DNA from: Miltoncostaea sp050249835
GTDB lineage: Bacteria; Actinomycetota; Thermoleophilia; Miltoncostaeales; Miltoncostaeaceae
Direction: 5' to 3'
Length of the DNA: 64,000 bases
Assembly: GCA_050249835.1 (NCBI GenBank)
Contig: JBFWPT010000005.1
Coordinates: 45,195 to 109,194, forward strand
The notes beneath the pieces were generated by a model that saw only the letters and a program-made list of their open reading frames with translations, made no database searches and had not been told where the DNA came from. The position numbers were made by a program, and so were the translations under genes. Below are positions 8,063 to 16,016 of the stretch, one piece after another. Within the stretch, counting starts at the first letter, position 1; each line of letters opens with the position of its first letter.

Positions 8063-8199
8063 CCTTCCACAGATGTGGAGACACCTGTGGAGAAACCGTG
8101 TGATCCCGCATGACCATGCCGATCCGGTGATTGTCCGATTCGGCACGAAGTGGGGTGGCCGCGCGATTTCGCCGCATGGACGGCCGTTTGTTTTCCACA
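8063..8199. other. Candidate origin region with DnaA-box-like sites
   Basis: The 383-base gap between divergent rpmH and the HATPase gene holds a cluster of sites ending in TCCACA. TTTTCCACA (8191-8199, plus) and TTCTCCACA (8086-8094, minus) each differ by one base from TTATCCACA or TTGTCCACA. GTCTCCACA (8074-8082, minus) differs by two and CCTTCCACA (8063-8071, plus) by three. The location beside rpmH and dnaA and 3 kb from parS is a common oriC position. There is no obvious long AT-rich unwinding element, so the dnaA-dnaN gap remains an alternative. Confidence 0.5.
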
Positions 8200-8267
8200 G
8201 CCCCGGAGACCCCCTTCCGGCGGCCCCTCCCGCCGGGTTACAGTGCCCGCCCCCGACCCCCCGAGCG

Positions 8268-8996
8268 ATGTCCACGACCCTCTCCCCCGCCACCCCGATC
8301 ACCGCCGCGCGCCGCGCGCCCTCCCCCCACCAGGCCATCCGCATCGCGGTGTGGCGGGGGGCGGCCGAGGCACCCGTGGTGGAGGTCGTGGAGGACGACG
8401 ATCCGGTCGTCCTCGTGGAGCGGGCATGCGAGGCCGTGTACAGCCGCTCGCCGGTGCCCGCCCCGGCGGTGCGCGAGGTCATCGAGAACCTCGTGCACGC
8501 CGGGTTCCGCGACGCGGTCGTCTCGGTCCTCGACGCCGGCTCCACGCTGCGCGTCGCGGACCACGGCCCCGGCATCGAGGACCCCGCGCGGGCCCTCCTG
8601 CCGGGCGTCACCGGCGCCCGCGCCGAGGCGCGCGCGGTCGTCCGGGGTGTCGGGGGCGGCCTCCCGCTCGCCACCGCAGCCCTCGCGGAGGCGGGCGGGA
8701 GCCTGGAGATCGCGGAGAACCTCGGCGGGGGCACGGTCGTCACGCTGACCGTGCCCGCCGGAGCGGCGGCGCCACCCGAGCCCGTCGTGTCCGAGGCCGC
8801 CCGCGAGATCCTCGCCGTCCTGCTGGAGCTGGGCGAGGCCGACCCGGCCCGCCTGGCCGGCGAGCTCGGCCGTCCCCGCGCCGAGTGCGGCCGCGAGCTG
8901 GCCTCCCTGGGCCACCGCGGTCTCGTGAGCCGCGACCCCGCCGGAGCGCGGAGGCTGACGGAGGCGGGCGCCTCCCTCGTCGCCACCCTGTTCTAG
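8268..8996 (+). CDS. HATPase_c plus winged-helix protein upstream of dnaA
   Basis: 242 residues, not a known named family to me. Residues 45-165 form a GHKL ATPase: N-box with E70 and N74 (REVIENLVHAG), G1 box D98-HGPG, and G2 box GVGGGLPLA, then a closing strand GGGTVVTLTVP. No HisKA helix, phospho-acceptor His or membrane segment is present, so it is not an ordinary sensor kinase. Residues about 176-242 look like a winged helix (SEAAREILAVLLELGEAD...LGHRGLVSRD). This suggests an ATP-binding DNA-binding regulator or an anti-sigma-like switch. It lies 45 bases before dnaA on the same strand. ATG 8268 is chosen because the fold begins after it; upstream codons are intergenic in character. Confidence 0.75.
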   Translation: MSTTLSPATPITAARRAPSPHQAIRIAVWRGAAEAPVVEVVEDDDPVVLVERACEAVYSRSPVPAPAVREVIENLVHAGFRDAVVSVLDAGSTLRVADHGPGIEDPARALLPGVTGARAEARAVVRGVGGGLPLATAALAEAGGSLEIAENLGGGTVVTLTVPAGAAAPPEPVVSEAAREILAVLLELGEADPARLAGELGRPRAECGRELASLGHRGLVSRDPAGARRLTEAGASLVATLF

Positions 8997-9041
8997 GCGC
9001 ATCCCGACCGGTACCACCCGATCCCTTCGGAGCCGTCCCCC

Positions 9042-10439
9042 ATGTCCTCACAGATCGCCCCACCCCACGAGCGCGACGCCGTCTGGAGCGAGGTCCGCGA
9101 GCGCCTGCGCTCGACCCTCAACTCCCAGACGTACAAGTTCGCGTTCGCCGGGGCGCGGCCGCTGATGCTCGCCGACGACCGCATCGTCCTCGCGGTCGAC
9201 ACCGAGCTCCTGCGGCAGTGGATCCGCCAGCGCTACCTCCCGCTCCTGCGCGACGCCCTCTTCGAGGTGCGCGGCACGGACCTGGAGGTCGAGATCACCG
9301 TCGACCCCGACAAGCAGCCCGAAGCGGAGGCGGCCCCGGCCGAGGAGGAGCCGGCGGCGCTGTCGCCGGCGGCGGTCCCGGACCTCCCGCCGCGCCGCAC
9401 CCACGGCCTGCAGCCGCGGTTCACCTTCGAGGCCTTCGTGACCGGGCCGTCCAACCGCTTCGCCCAGGCGGCCGCCCTCGCGGTGGCGGAGGCGCCGGCC
9501 CGCGCCTACAACCCCTTCTTCATCTACGGCGGGGTCGGCCTCGGCAAGACCCACCTGCTGCACGCGATCGGGCACTTCGTCGCGGCGAACCACCCGGAGC
9601 TCTCGCTCACCTACGTCTCGGTGGAGACGTTCACGAACGAGTTCATCAACGCCCTCCGCGACGGGGGCATCCGCTCGTTCAAGGACCGCTACCGCAGCAC
9701 GGACATCCTGCTGATCGACGACATCCAGTCGCTGCAGGGCCGCGAGCAGACGCAGGAGGAGTTCTTCCACACCTTCAACGCGCTGCACGACTCCGGCAAG
9801 CAGATCGTCATCTCCTCGGACCGCCCTCCGAAGGCGATCGCGACCCTCGAGGACCGGCTGCGCAGCCGGTTCGAGATGGGCCTCATCACCGACGTGCAGC
9901 CCCCGGACATCGAGACGCGCATCGCGATCCTCCAGAAGCGGGTCCGCGCGGACCGGTACGAGATCCACGACCCCGAGGTGCTCCCGTTCATCGCCGGGCG
10001 GGTGTCGACCAACGTCCGCGCCCTGGAGGGCGCCCTCACCCGCGTGGTGGCGCACGGCTCCATCTCGGGCCGGCGCATCACGGTCGAGCTGGCCAACGAG
10101 ATCCTCGAGGACCTCTTCCCGGCCGGCGAGGGGACGCTCACCATCGAGCTCATCCAGTCGGAGGTCTGCCGCTCCCACTCGGTGACCCTGGCCGAGCTGA
10201 CCGGCGACAAGCGGACCCGCCGCATCGTGCAGCCGCGCCAGATCGCCATGTACCTGGCCCGGGAGCTCACCGACGCGTCCCTGCCCCAGATCGGGCGGGC
10301 GTTCGGCGGCCGCGACCACACCACGGTGATGTACGCGGTCCAGAAGGTGCGCGACCAGATGAACGCCGAGGGCGACGTCCTCACGGCCGTCGAGTCCCTC
10401 ACCGGGCGCCTGACGGGCCGCCGGTCCACCGACGGCTGA
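9042..10439 (+). CDS. dnaA: Chromosomal replication initiator DnaA
   Basis: 465 residues. Domain I spans about 1-85 and a short Glu/Ala/Pro linker (domain II) about 86-120. The AAA+ domain has Walker A GGVGLGKT at 163-170, Walker B LLIDDIQ with D226/D227, and the SRFEMGL arginine finger region. Domain IV carries the DnaA signature (GRDHTTVMYAVQKV) for DnaA-box recognition. It melts the origin and loads the helicase. The ATG start has no strong ribosome site. It follows the HATPase gene closely and is followed by a 305-base gap before dnaN. Confidence 0.98.
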   Translation: MSSQIAPPHERDAVWSEVRERLRSTLNSQTYKFAFAGARPLMLADDRIVLAVDTELLRQWIRQRYLPLLRDALFEVRGTDLEVEITVDPDKQPEAEAAPAEEEPAALSPAAVPDLPPRRTHGLQPRFTFEAFVTGPSNRFAQAAALAVAEAPARAYNPFFIYGGVGLGKTHLLHAIGHFVAANHPELSLTYVSVETFTNEFINALRDGGIRSFKDRYRSTDILLIDDIQSLQGREQTQEEFFHTFNALHDSGKQIVISSDRPPKAIATLEDRLRSRFEMGLITDVQPPDIETRIAILQKRVRADRYEIHDPEVLPFIAGRVSTNVRALEGALTRVVAHGSISGRRITVELANEILEDLFPAGEGTLTIELIQSEVCRSHSVTLAELTGDKRTRRIVQPRQIAMYLARELTDASLPQIGRAFGGRDHTTVMYAVQKVRDQMNAEGDVLTAVESLTGRLTGRRSTDG

Positions 10440-10744
10440 CGGTGGAGGGGGCGGGGGACAGGGTGTCACGGCAGTCCACGTCCCCCACCGGGGGCCCCGG
10501 TCACGGCGGGGCCCCTGGGGACGGGTGGGGACGGATCGGGGCCCCGTGCGCGTTCCGCCCACCGCGCGGTGCACAGCGTGTCGGTGGCCGTATGCAGGGG
10601 TTTCCCGCTCCGTCCACCCCCTCCACACGCCCTACTGCGGTTGACGTCCAAAGACCTCTTAAGTCCTTTCATCAGGACTGGCGGGCCATGTCACGGTGGA
10701 CAGGCGCCCCGACGGCCGTCCTCGCGGATCGCTAGGGTCGCGCG
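10440..10744. other. dnaA-dnaN intergenic region with GGGGCCCC repeats
   Basis: This 305-base gap contains three copies of the self-complementary octamer GGGGCCCC at 10491, 10508 and 10538, and a repeated GGGGACGG between them, which could form hairpins ending the dnaA transcript. At 10640-10677 lies a stretch much richer in A and T than its surroundings (TTGACG then CTTAAG and TTTCATC). DnaA-box-like sites are poor here (CTGTCCACC, minus, 10695-10703). It could hold part of oriC or only terminator and promoter sequences. Confidence 0.45.
10733..10738 (+). promoter_or_regulatory. Leaderless -10 of dnaN
   Basis: TAGGGT ends six bases before the dnaN GTG, the spacing expected when transcription starts at the start codon. 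The same arrangement recurs before several other genes here. No clear -35. Confidence 0.45.
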
Positions 10745-11845
10745 GTGCGCCTCGTCTCGCCCAAGGATGAGCTGGCCGGCAAGCTCGGCGTCGCCGGCCG
10801 TGCCGCGTCGGCGAAGAGCACGATCCAGATCCTCTCCCACGTCCTGCTGCGGGCCGAGGAGGGGCACTGCGAGCTCGCCGCGACGGACATGGAGCTGTCG
10901 CTGCGCGTGCCGCTGCAGGCCACGGTGGAGGCCCCGGGCGCGGTCGTGCTGCCGCGCCTCGCCGGCGACATCGTGCGCACGATGGCGGACGGGCCGATCA
11001 CGCTGGAGCACCGCGCCAACGAGGGCGTCGTCTCCCTGTCCGGCGGCGGCTCGTCGTTCACGCTGAACTGCCTCCAGGCGAGCGACTTCCCCGAGCTGCC
11101 GGCGGACGAGGGCTCCGGCCTGTCCGTGCCGGCCGAGCCGCTCGTCGAGGCGATCGACCGGGTGGCGCGCGCCGCGTCGCGCGACGAGACCCGCCCGGTG
11201 CTCACCGGGGTGCTGCTGCGGCTCGCGCCGGACGGCATGACGATGGTCGCCACCGACTCCTACCGCCTGGCCGTGCGGCAGACGCCGCTCGACAACCCGC
11301 CGGCCGACGCCCGCGAGTCGATCGTCCCGGCCCGCGCGCTCTCCGAGGTCGCCCGCCTGGTCGGCGCCGCGAAGGCCGACGCGGTGGAGATCGTCCTCGG
11401 CGAGAACCAGGCGCTGTTCCGCATCGGCGACCTGCGGCTCACGAGCCGCGTCATCGAGGGCCAGTTCCCGGACCACCGGCAGCTCGTGCCGGACGCGTTC
11501 GAGCACGACGTCGTCTTCGACCGGTCCGAGTTGCTCGGGGTGCTCACGCGCATCGGCGTGCTGGCGCAGCGCAGCACCCCGGTGCGGTTGTCGTTCGAGG
11601 CGGGCGCGGTGACGATCTCGGCGTCCAGCGACCAGGTCGGCGAGGGCCGCGAGTCCCTGCCGGTCGCGTTCTCCGGCGAGGGCCTGGAGATGGGCTTCAA
11701 CGTGGAGTTCCTGCGGGCCGGCGTGGAGAGCGTGGGCGGCGACGAGCTGCGGCTGGGCCTCATCAGCCCGCTGCGGCCGGGGCTGCTGCGCGGAGCGGGG
11801 GATGAGTACCGCTACCTCCTCATGCCGATCCGCCTCAACGCCTGA
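10745..11845 (+). CDS. dnaN: DNA polymerase III beta subunit (sliding clamp)
   Basis: 366 residues, the standard length, covering the three clamp domains. Family hallmarks include SRDETRPVLTGVLL near the second domain, DSYRLAVRQ, and the C-terminal RYLLMPIRL that forms the protein-binding pocket end. It tethers polymerase to DNA. It starts at GTG 10745 just behind a TAGGGT box, with no ribosome site, consistent with a leaderless message. The recF reading frame begins inside its last 15 codons. Confidence 0.97.
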   Translation: MRLVSPKDELAGKLGVAGRAASAKSTIQILSHVLLRAEEGHCELAATDMELSLRVPLQATVEAPGAVVLPRLAGDIVRTMADGPITLEHRANEGVVSLSGGGSSFTLNCLQASDFPELPADEGSGLSVPAEPLVEAIDRVARAASRDETRPVLTGVLLRLAPDGMTMVATDSYRLAVRQTPLDNPPADARESIVPARALSEVARLVGAAKADAVEIVLGENQALFRIGDLRLTSRVIEGQFPDHRQLVPDAFEHDVVFDRSELLGVLTRIGVLAQRSTPVRLSFEAGAVTISASSDQVGEGRESLPVAFSGEGLEMGFNVEFLRAGVESVGGDELRLGLISPLRPGLLRGAGDEYRYLLMPIRLNA

Positions 11846-12968
11846 CGCCGCCCCGGCGGGCGCCGCGTGGGCCGCGCGCCGCCTGGAGGTGCGCGACGTC
11901 CGCTGCTGGGAGCGGGCCTCCCTGGAGTTGCCGCCCGGCCTGGTCCTGATCACCGGCCCGAACGGCGCCGGCAAGACCTCCCTGGTGGAGGCCGTGGTGC
12001 TCGGGTGCCTCGGGGTCTCCCCGCGCACCGCCCGCGAGGCCGAGGTCATCCGCCGCGGCGCGCCGGCCCTCCACGTCACCCTCGACCTGGACGGCCCGGG
12101 CGGCGCGCGGACCCGGGAGATCGGCTTCGCCCCGGGGCGCGGGCGCCGGCTGCGGATCGACGGCGACCCGGTGCGCTCCCTGGCCTCCTGGCGGGCCCGG
12201 GCGGTGCTCGTGTTCCTTCCGGACGAGCTCCGGGCGGTGAAGGGGCCGCCGGCGGCGCGGCGCCGGGCGCTCGACCGCGTGCTGGAGGCATCGGTCCCCG
12301 GGTTCGCCGAGGACCTGGCCGGCTACCAGGGCGCCCTGGCCCAGCGCAACGCGCTCCTGCGCCGGGTGCGCGCGGGCCAGGCGACCGAGGCGAGCCTGCC
12401 CGCCTGGGAGGCCCCGATGGCCGAGCTGGGTGCGCGGGTCGCCGCGGCCCGCCGCGCCGGCGTGGCCGCCCTCGCCGGCCCGTTCGCCGAGTGGCTTGCG
12501 CGGCTCGGCGGCGGGCCGGGCGGCACCCTGCGCCTGGAGGCGTCGCCGTCGGCGCTCGCCGAGGTCCCGGACGACGGCCTGGAGGAGGCGCTGCGGCGGT
12601 ACCTCTCCGAGCGGCGCCCGCGGGAGATCGCCGCGGCCGGCACCTTCGCGGGCCCCCACCGGGACGACCTCTGGATCGGCGCGGGCGACGCCGACCTGCG
12701 CCGGGAGGGGAGCCAGGGGGAGCAGCGCACGGCCGCCCTCGCCCTGCTGCTCGCCGCCCGCGACCACCTGCGCGCCCGGGCGGCGCGCCCGATCCTTCTC
12801 CTGGACGACGTCCTCTCCGAGCTCGACCCCGTCCGCCGGCGCCTGCTGCTCGAGGCCGTCCGCGACGGCGGGCAGACCCTCGTCACCACCGCCGATCCCG
12901 GGGCGGCCGACGCGCTCGACGACCCGCCGGACGCCCTCGTGCGCGTCGAGGGCGGCGCGCTGCGATGA
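11802..12968 (+). CDS. recF: DNA replication and repair protein RecF
   Basis: 388 residues. Walker A GPNGAGKT is at 52-59, the ABC signature region reads RREGSQGEQRTAALALLLA, and Walker B is ILLLDDVLSELD near the end. It helps load RecA on gapped DNA. The family normally starts a few residues before 'RRLEVRDVRCWE', here residue 26, but no ATG, GTG or TTG lies closer than ATG 11802, which is inside dnaN. The start therefore overlaps dnaN by 44 bases and adds about 20 atypical residues. Its stop overlaps the next start by ATGA. Confidence 0.93.
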   Translation: MSTATSSCRSASTPDAAPAGAAWAARRLEVRDVRCWERASLELPPGLVLITGPNGAGKTSLVEAVVLGCLGVSPRTAREAEVIRRGAPALHVTLDLDGPGGARTREIGFAPGRGRRLRIDGDPVRSLASWRARAVLVFLPDELRAVKGPPAARRRALDRVLEASVPGFAEDLAGYQGALAQRNALLRRVRAGQATEASLPAWEAPMAELGARVAAARRAGVAALAGPFAEWLARLGGGPGGTLRLEASPSALAEVPDDGLEEALRRYLSERRPREIAAAGTFAGPHRDDLWIGAGDADLRREGSQGEQRTAALALLLAARDHLRARAARPILLLDDVLSELDPVRRRLLLEAVRDGGQTLVTTADPGAADALDDPPDALVRVEGGALR

Positions 12969-13480
12969 GCGGGCGCCACCCCCGCCGCCGCCGCCGCGCC
13001 GACCCCGTCGCCGCCGCGGACGCCCTGCGCCGCTTCCGCCGCGCCTCCGGCGCCCCCGCGCCCGGGCCCGCCGGATCGGCCGCCGCGGCCTGGCCGTCGG
13101 TGGTGGGCGACGCGGCCGCCGTCCACAGCGCCCCGGTGCGGCGCACGCGGGCCGGGGTCCTCACGATCGCCTGCTCGTCGGCCGCGTGGGCGCACGAGCT
13201 CGGCATGCGCCGCGAGGAGCTGCTCGCGCGGCTGCGGGAGGCGGCTCCCGAGGCCGAGGTCGCGGGCCTGCGGTTCGCCGTGGCGGACCACGTCCCGGGC
13301 GCGCCGGCGCAGGCGTCGGAGCCCGCCCCGGCGCCGCCCGATCCGCCCCGCCCCACCGCCGCCGACCGCCGTGCGGGGGAGGCCGCGGGGGAGGGCGTGG
13401 GGGACGATCGGCTGCGCGCGCTGGTGGCGCGCGCCGCGGCGGCGTCGGCGGCTCGCGCACGCCGCTCACCTGACAGGTGA
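12965..13480 (+). CDS. DUF721 (DciA-like) domain protein
   Basis: 171 residues. The DUF721 core runs from about 20 to 100: WPSVVGDAAAVHSAPV, then GVLTIACSSAAWAHELGMRREELLARL. Proteins of this family between recF and gyrB are typical of actinobacteria. Relatives called DciA load or recruit the replicative helicase in bacteria lacking DnaC, so a replication role is reasonable inference. The N-terminus is strongly basic (RRRRRR) and the C-terminal 60 residues are Pro/Ala-rich. It begins with the ATGA shared with recF. Confidence 0.85.
   Translation: MSGRHPRRRRRADPVAAADALRRFRRASGAPAPGPAGSAAAAWPSVVGDAAAVHSAPVRRTRAGVLTIACSSAAWAHELGMRREELLARLREAAPEAEVAGLRFAVADHVPGAPAQASEPAPAPPDPPRPTAADRRAGEAAGEGVGDDRLRALVARAAAASAARARRSPDR
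13467..13479. promoter_or_regulatory. Possible operator upstream of gyrB
   Basis: CACCTG-A-CAGGTG is a perfect 6-bp inverted repeat with a one-base centre, overlapping the DUF721 stop. A further ACCTG follows at 13484. It lies about 50 bases before the gyrB -10. Confidence 0.3.
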
Positions 13481-13527
13481 TTTACCTGCAAATAGGGACA
13501 AAAAGCCGGGCTTCCGGCGGGTGGGGG

Positions 13528-13536
13528 TGCTAAACT
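13528..13536 (+). promoter_or_regulatory. Extended -10 of gyrB
   Basis: TGC followed by TAAACT gives an extended -10 of TGnTAnnnT type. Transcription would start near 13543, just before the AGGAGG at 13553-13558. The -35 region is not recognisable. Confidence 0.45.
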
Positions 13537-13552
13537 CCGGGCACTCTCTCCG

Positions 13553-13558
13553 AGGAGG
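13553..13558 (+). promoter_or_regulatory. Ribosome binding site deciding the gyrB start
   Basis: AGGAGG is the full anti-16S complement. It ends six bases before the codon ATC at 13565 and nine before ACG at 13568. No ATG, GTG or TTG in the gyrB frame lies between the previous gene and the conserved GyrB core. Confidence 0.7.
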
Positions 13559-13564
13559 CAGCAC

Positions 13565-15982
13565 ATCACGCCCGCACCCGACGCTCCGTCGGCCACCACG
13601 CAGTACGACGCCGGGGACATCACGGTCCTCGAAGGCCTGGAGGCGGTCCGCCGCCGGCCGGGCATGTACATCGGCTCCACCGGACCCCGCGGCCTGCACC
13701 ACCTGGTCTACGAGATCGTGGACAACAGCGTGGACGAGGCCCTCGCGGGCTACTGCGACCGGGTGCAGGTCACCCTGCATCCGGACGGCTCGTGCACGGT
13801 GTCCGACAACGGCCGCGGCATCCCCGTGTCGGAGATGGACGGCCAGGGCGGCAAGAGCGCGCTCGAGGTGGTCCTCACCGTCCTCCACGCCGGCGGCAAG
13901 TTCGGCGGCGAGGGCTACAAGGTCTCCGGTGGCCTCCACGGCGTGGGATCCAGCGTGGTCAACGCCCTCTCCGAGACGCTGACCGCCGAGATCCACCGCG
14001 ACGGCGGCGCGTTCCAGATGCGCTTCGCCCGCGGCGAGGCCCTCGGCGGCATCGAGCGGGTCGGCGACGCCGCCGACACCGGGACGACGATCACGTTCCT
14101 CCCGGACCCGGACATCTTCGAGGAGCCGGACTTCGACTTCGAGACGCTGGCCCAGAGGTTCCGCGAGACCGCGTTCCTCACCAAGGGCCTGCGCATGGAG
14201 CTCGACGACCAGCGCGGTGAGGGCCGCAGGGTCGAGTACCACTACGAGGGCGGCATCCGCGACTTCGTCCTGCACCTCAACGAGACGCGCGACGCCGTCC
14301 AGCGGGACGTGGTGTACCTCGAGGCCGAGGGCCCGGAGGCCTCCCTCGAGGTCGCGATGCAGTGGACCGGGGCCTACTCCGAGGCCGTCTACTCCTTCGC
14401 GAACAACATCAACACGCACGAGGGCGGCACCCACCTCACCGGGTTCCGCACGTCCCTCACCCGCACGCTCAACGACTACGCGCGCGCCAAGGGGCTCCTG
14501 AAGGAGAAGGACGACAACCTCGAGGGGCCGGACACCCGCGAGGGGCTCACGGCGATCATCTCGGTCAAGCTGCGCGAGCCGCAGTTCGAGGGCCAGACGA
14601 AGACCAAGCTCGGCAACTCCGAGATCACCGGGTTCGTCAACGCCGCCGTCAGCCAGCGCCTGGCCGAGTACCTCGAGGAGCACCCCACCGAGGCCCGGGC
14701 GATCTGCACGAAGGCCATCAACGCCTCCCAGGCCCGCCTGGCCGCCCGCAAGGCGCGCGACCTCGCCCGCCGCAAGGGCGCGATGGACTCCACGAGCCTG
14801 CCGGGCAAGCTCGCCGACTGCTCCGACCGCGACCCGGCCTCGACCGAGATCTTCCTCGTCGAGGGCGACTCCGCGGGCGGCTCGGCGATCATGGCCCGCC
14901 AGTCGAGCTTCCAGGCGATCCTGCCCCTGCGCGGCAAGATCATCAACGTGGAGAAGGCCCGGATCGACAAGGTCCTCTCCAACACCGAGATCCAGGCGAT
15001 CATCACGGCGATGGGCACGGGCATCGACGAGGACTTCGTCCTCGAGAAGGCCCGGTACCACAAGCTCATCATCATGACCGACGCCGACGTGGACGGCGCC
15101 CACATCCGGACGCTCATCCTGACGTTCCTGTTCCGGCACATGCGGCCGCTCATCGAGAGCGGCTACGTGTACATCGCCTGCCCGCCGCTCTACAAGGTGA
15201 AGCAGGGCAACCAGGAGCAGTACATCGAGAAGGAGAGCGAGCTCGAGGACTGGCTCCTGGAGCGCAACCTGGGCGACCTGAAGCTGGAGGACGCCGAGGG
15301 GCGGTCCAACGGCCTCACCCGCGCCCGCTACCAGCGGTTCCAGCGGGCCCTGAAGGAGCACGAGGCCTGGGCCGGCAACCTGCGGGCCACGTTCGGCGGC
15401 GCGACGATCGACTTCCTGCAGGAGCACGGCCTCGTGGAGGCCGAGCCGGCCGACATCGAGGCGCTCGGGCAGGCCATCGACGCGGCGTCCGGCGAGCGCG
15501 CGACGCTCACGGTGGAGGGGGTCGACGAGGAGGCCGGCACGATGCTGGCCCGCTCGGTCGAGGCCCGCACCGGCGAGGCGCGCACGGTCACGATCCCGCT
15601 CGAGGTGTTCCGCACCCGCGAGCTCGCGGGCCTGCGCGGCGCCCGCGCCAAGCTGCGCGACCAGATCGGCACGGCGCCGTTCCGGCTCTCCCGCGGGGCA
15701 CGGTCGCGCACCCCGGCGACGTACGACGCGCTGCGGCTCGCCGTCCTCGAGCTCTGCCGGGAGGGCGTCCAGCTCTCGCGCTTCAAGGGCCTCGGCGAGA
15801 TGAACAGCGAGCAGCTCTGGGAGACCACGATGGACCCGGAGCGGCGCATCCTGCAGCGGGTGATGATGGAGGACGAGGCCGCTGTCGGCGAGCTGTTCTC
15901 CAAGCTGATGGGCGACAAGGTGGAGCCCCGCCGGGCCTTCATCGAGGACAACGCCCGTAGCGTCGCCAACCTGGATGTGTAG
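13565..15982 (+). CDS. gyrB: DNA gyrase subunit B (non-canonical ATC start)
   Basis: 805 residues from ATC 13565. The ATPase domain has EIVDNSVDEA (E50, N54), SDNGRGIP and GGLHGVGSS. The TOPRIM domain has EGDSAGG (E433), PLRGKI and the DADVDGAH aspartates D506, D508 and D510. The end reads RFKGLGEMN...NLDV. Between about 548 and 735 there is an extra domain inside the TOPRIM half, the position of the large insert in E. coli-type GyrB; short Gram-positive GyrBs lack it. The N-terminus aligned as (M)TPAPDAPSATTQYDAGDITVLEGLEAV fits actinobacterial GyrB, so ATC stands where ATG is expected. It is either a rare start codon or a one-base error. Confidence 0.93.
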   Translation: MTPAPDAPSATTQYDAGDITVLEGLEAVRRRPGMYIGSTGPRGLHHLVYEIVDNSVDEALAGYCDRVQVTLHPDGSCTVSDNGRGIPVSEMDGQGGKSALEVVLTVLHAGGKFGGEGYKVSGGLHGVGSSVVNALSETLTAEIHRDGGAFQMRFARGEALGGIERVGDAADTGTTITFLPDPDIFEEPDFDFETLAQRFRETAFLTKGLRMELDDQRGEGRRVEYHYEGGIRDFVLHLNETRDAVQRDVVYLEAEGPEASLEVAMQWTGAYSEAVYSFANNINTHEGGTHLTGFRTSLTRTLNDYARAKGLLKEKDDNLEGPDTREGLTAIISVKLREPQFEGQTKTKLGNSEITGFVNAAVSQRLAEYLEEHPTEARAICTKAINASQARLAARKARDLARRKGAMDSTSLPGKLADCSDRDPASTEIFLVEGDSAGGSAIMARQSSFQAILPLRGKIINVEKARIDKVLSNTEIQAIITAMGTGIDEDFVLEKARYHKLIIMTDADVDGAHIRTLILTFLFRHMRPLIESGYVYIACPPLYKVKQGNQEQYIEKESELEDWLLERNLGDLKLEDAEGRSNGLTRARYQRFQRALKEHEAWAGNLRATFGGATIDFLQEHGLVEAEPADIEALGQAIDAASGERATLTVEGVDEEAGTMLARSVEARTGEARTVTIPLEVFRTRELAGLRGARAKLRDQIGTAPFRLSRGARSRTPATYDALRLAVLELCREGVQLSRFKGLGEMNSEQLWETTMDPERRILQRVMMEDEAAVGELFSKLMGDKVEPRRAFIEDNARSVANLDV

Positions 15983-16016
15983 AGCCCCCCTGACTCCCGA
16001 CTCAGGACTCCGATAG

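Noticed and set aside
7885..8070. N-terminal extension of bL34 to 106 residues
   Set aside because: The ribosomal protein family is 44-50 residues; the extension occupies the regulatory gap.
13497..13518. Minus-strand hairpin GCCGG-AAGC-CCGGC followed by TTTTT, like an intrinsic terminator
   Set aside because: No minus-strand gene lies anywhere near on the reading side, and the stem is only five base pairs; probably chance within the gyrB leader.
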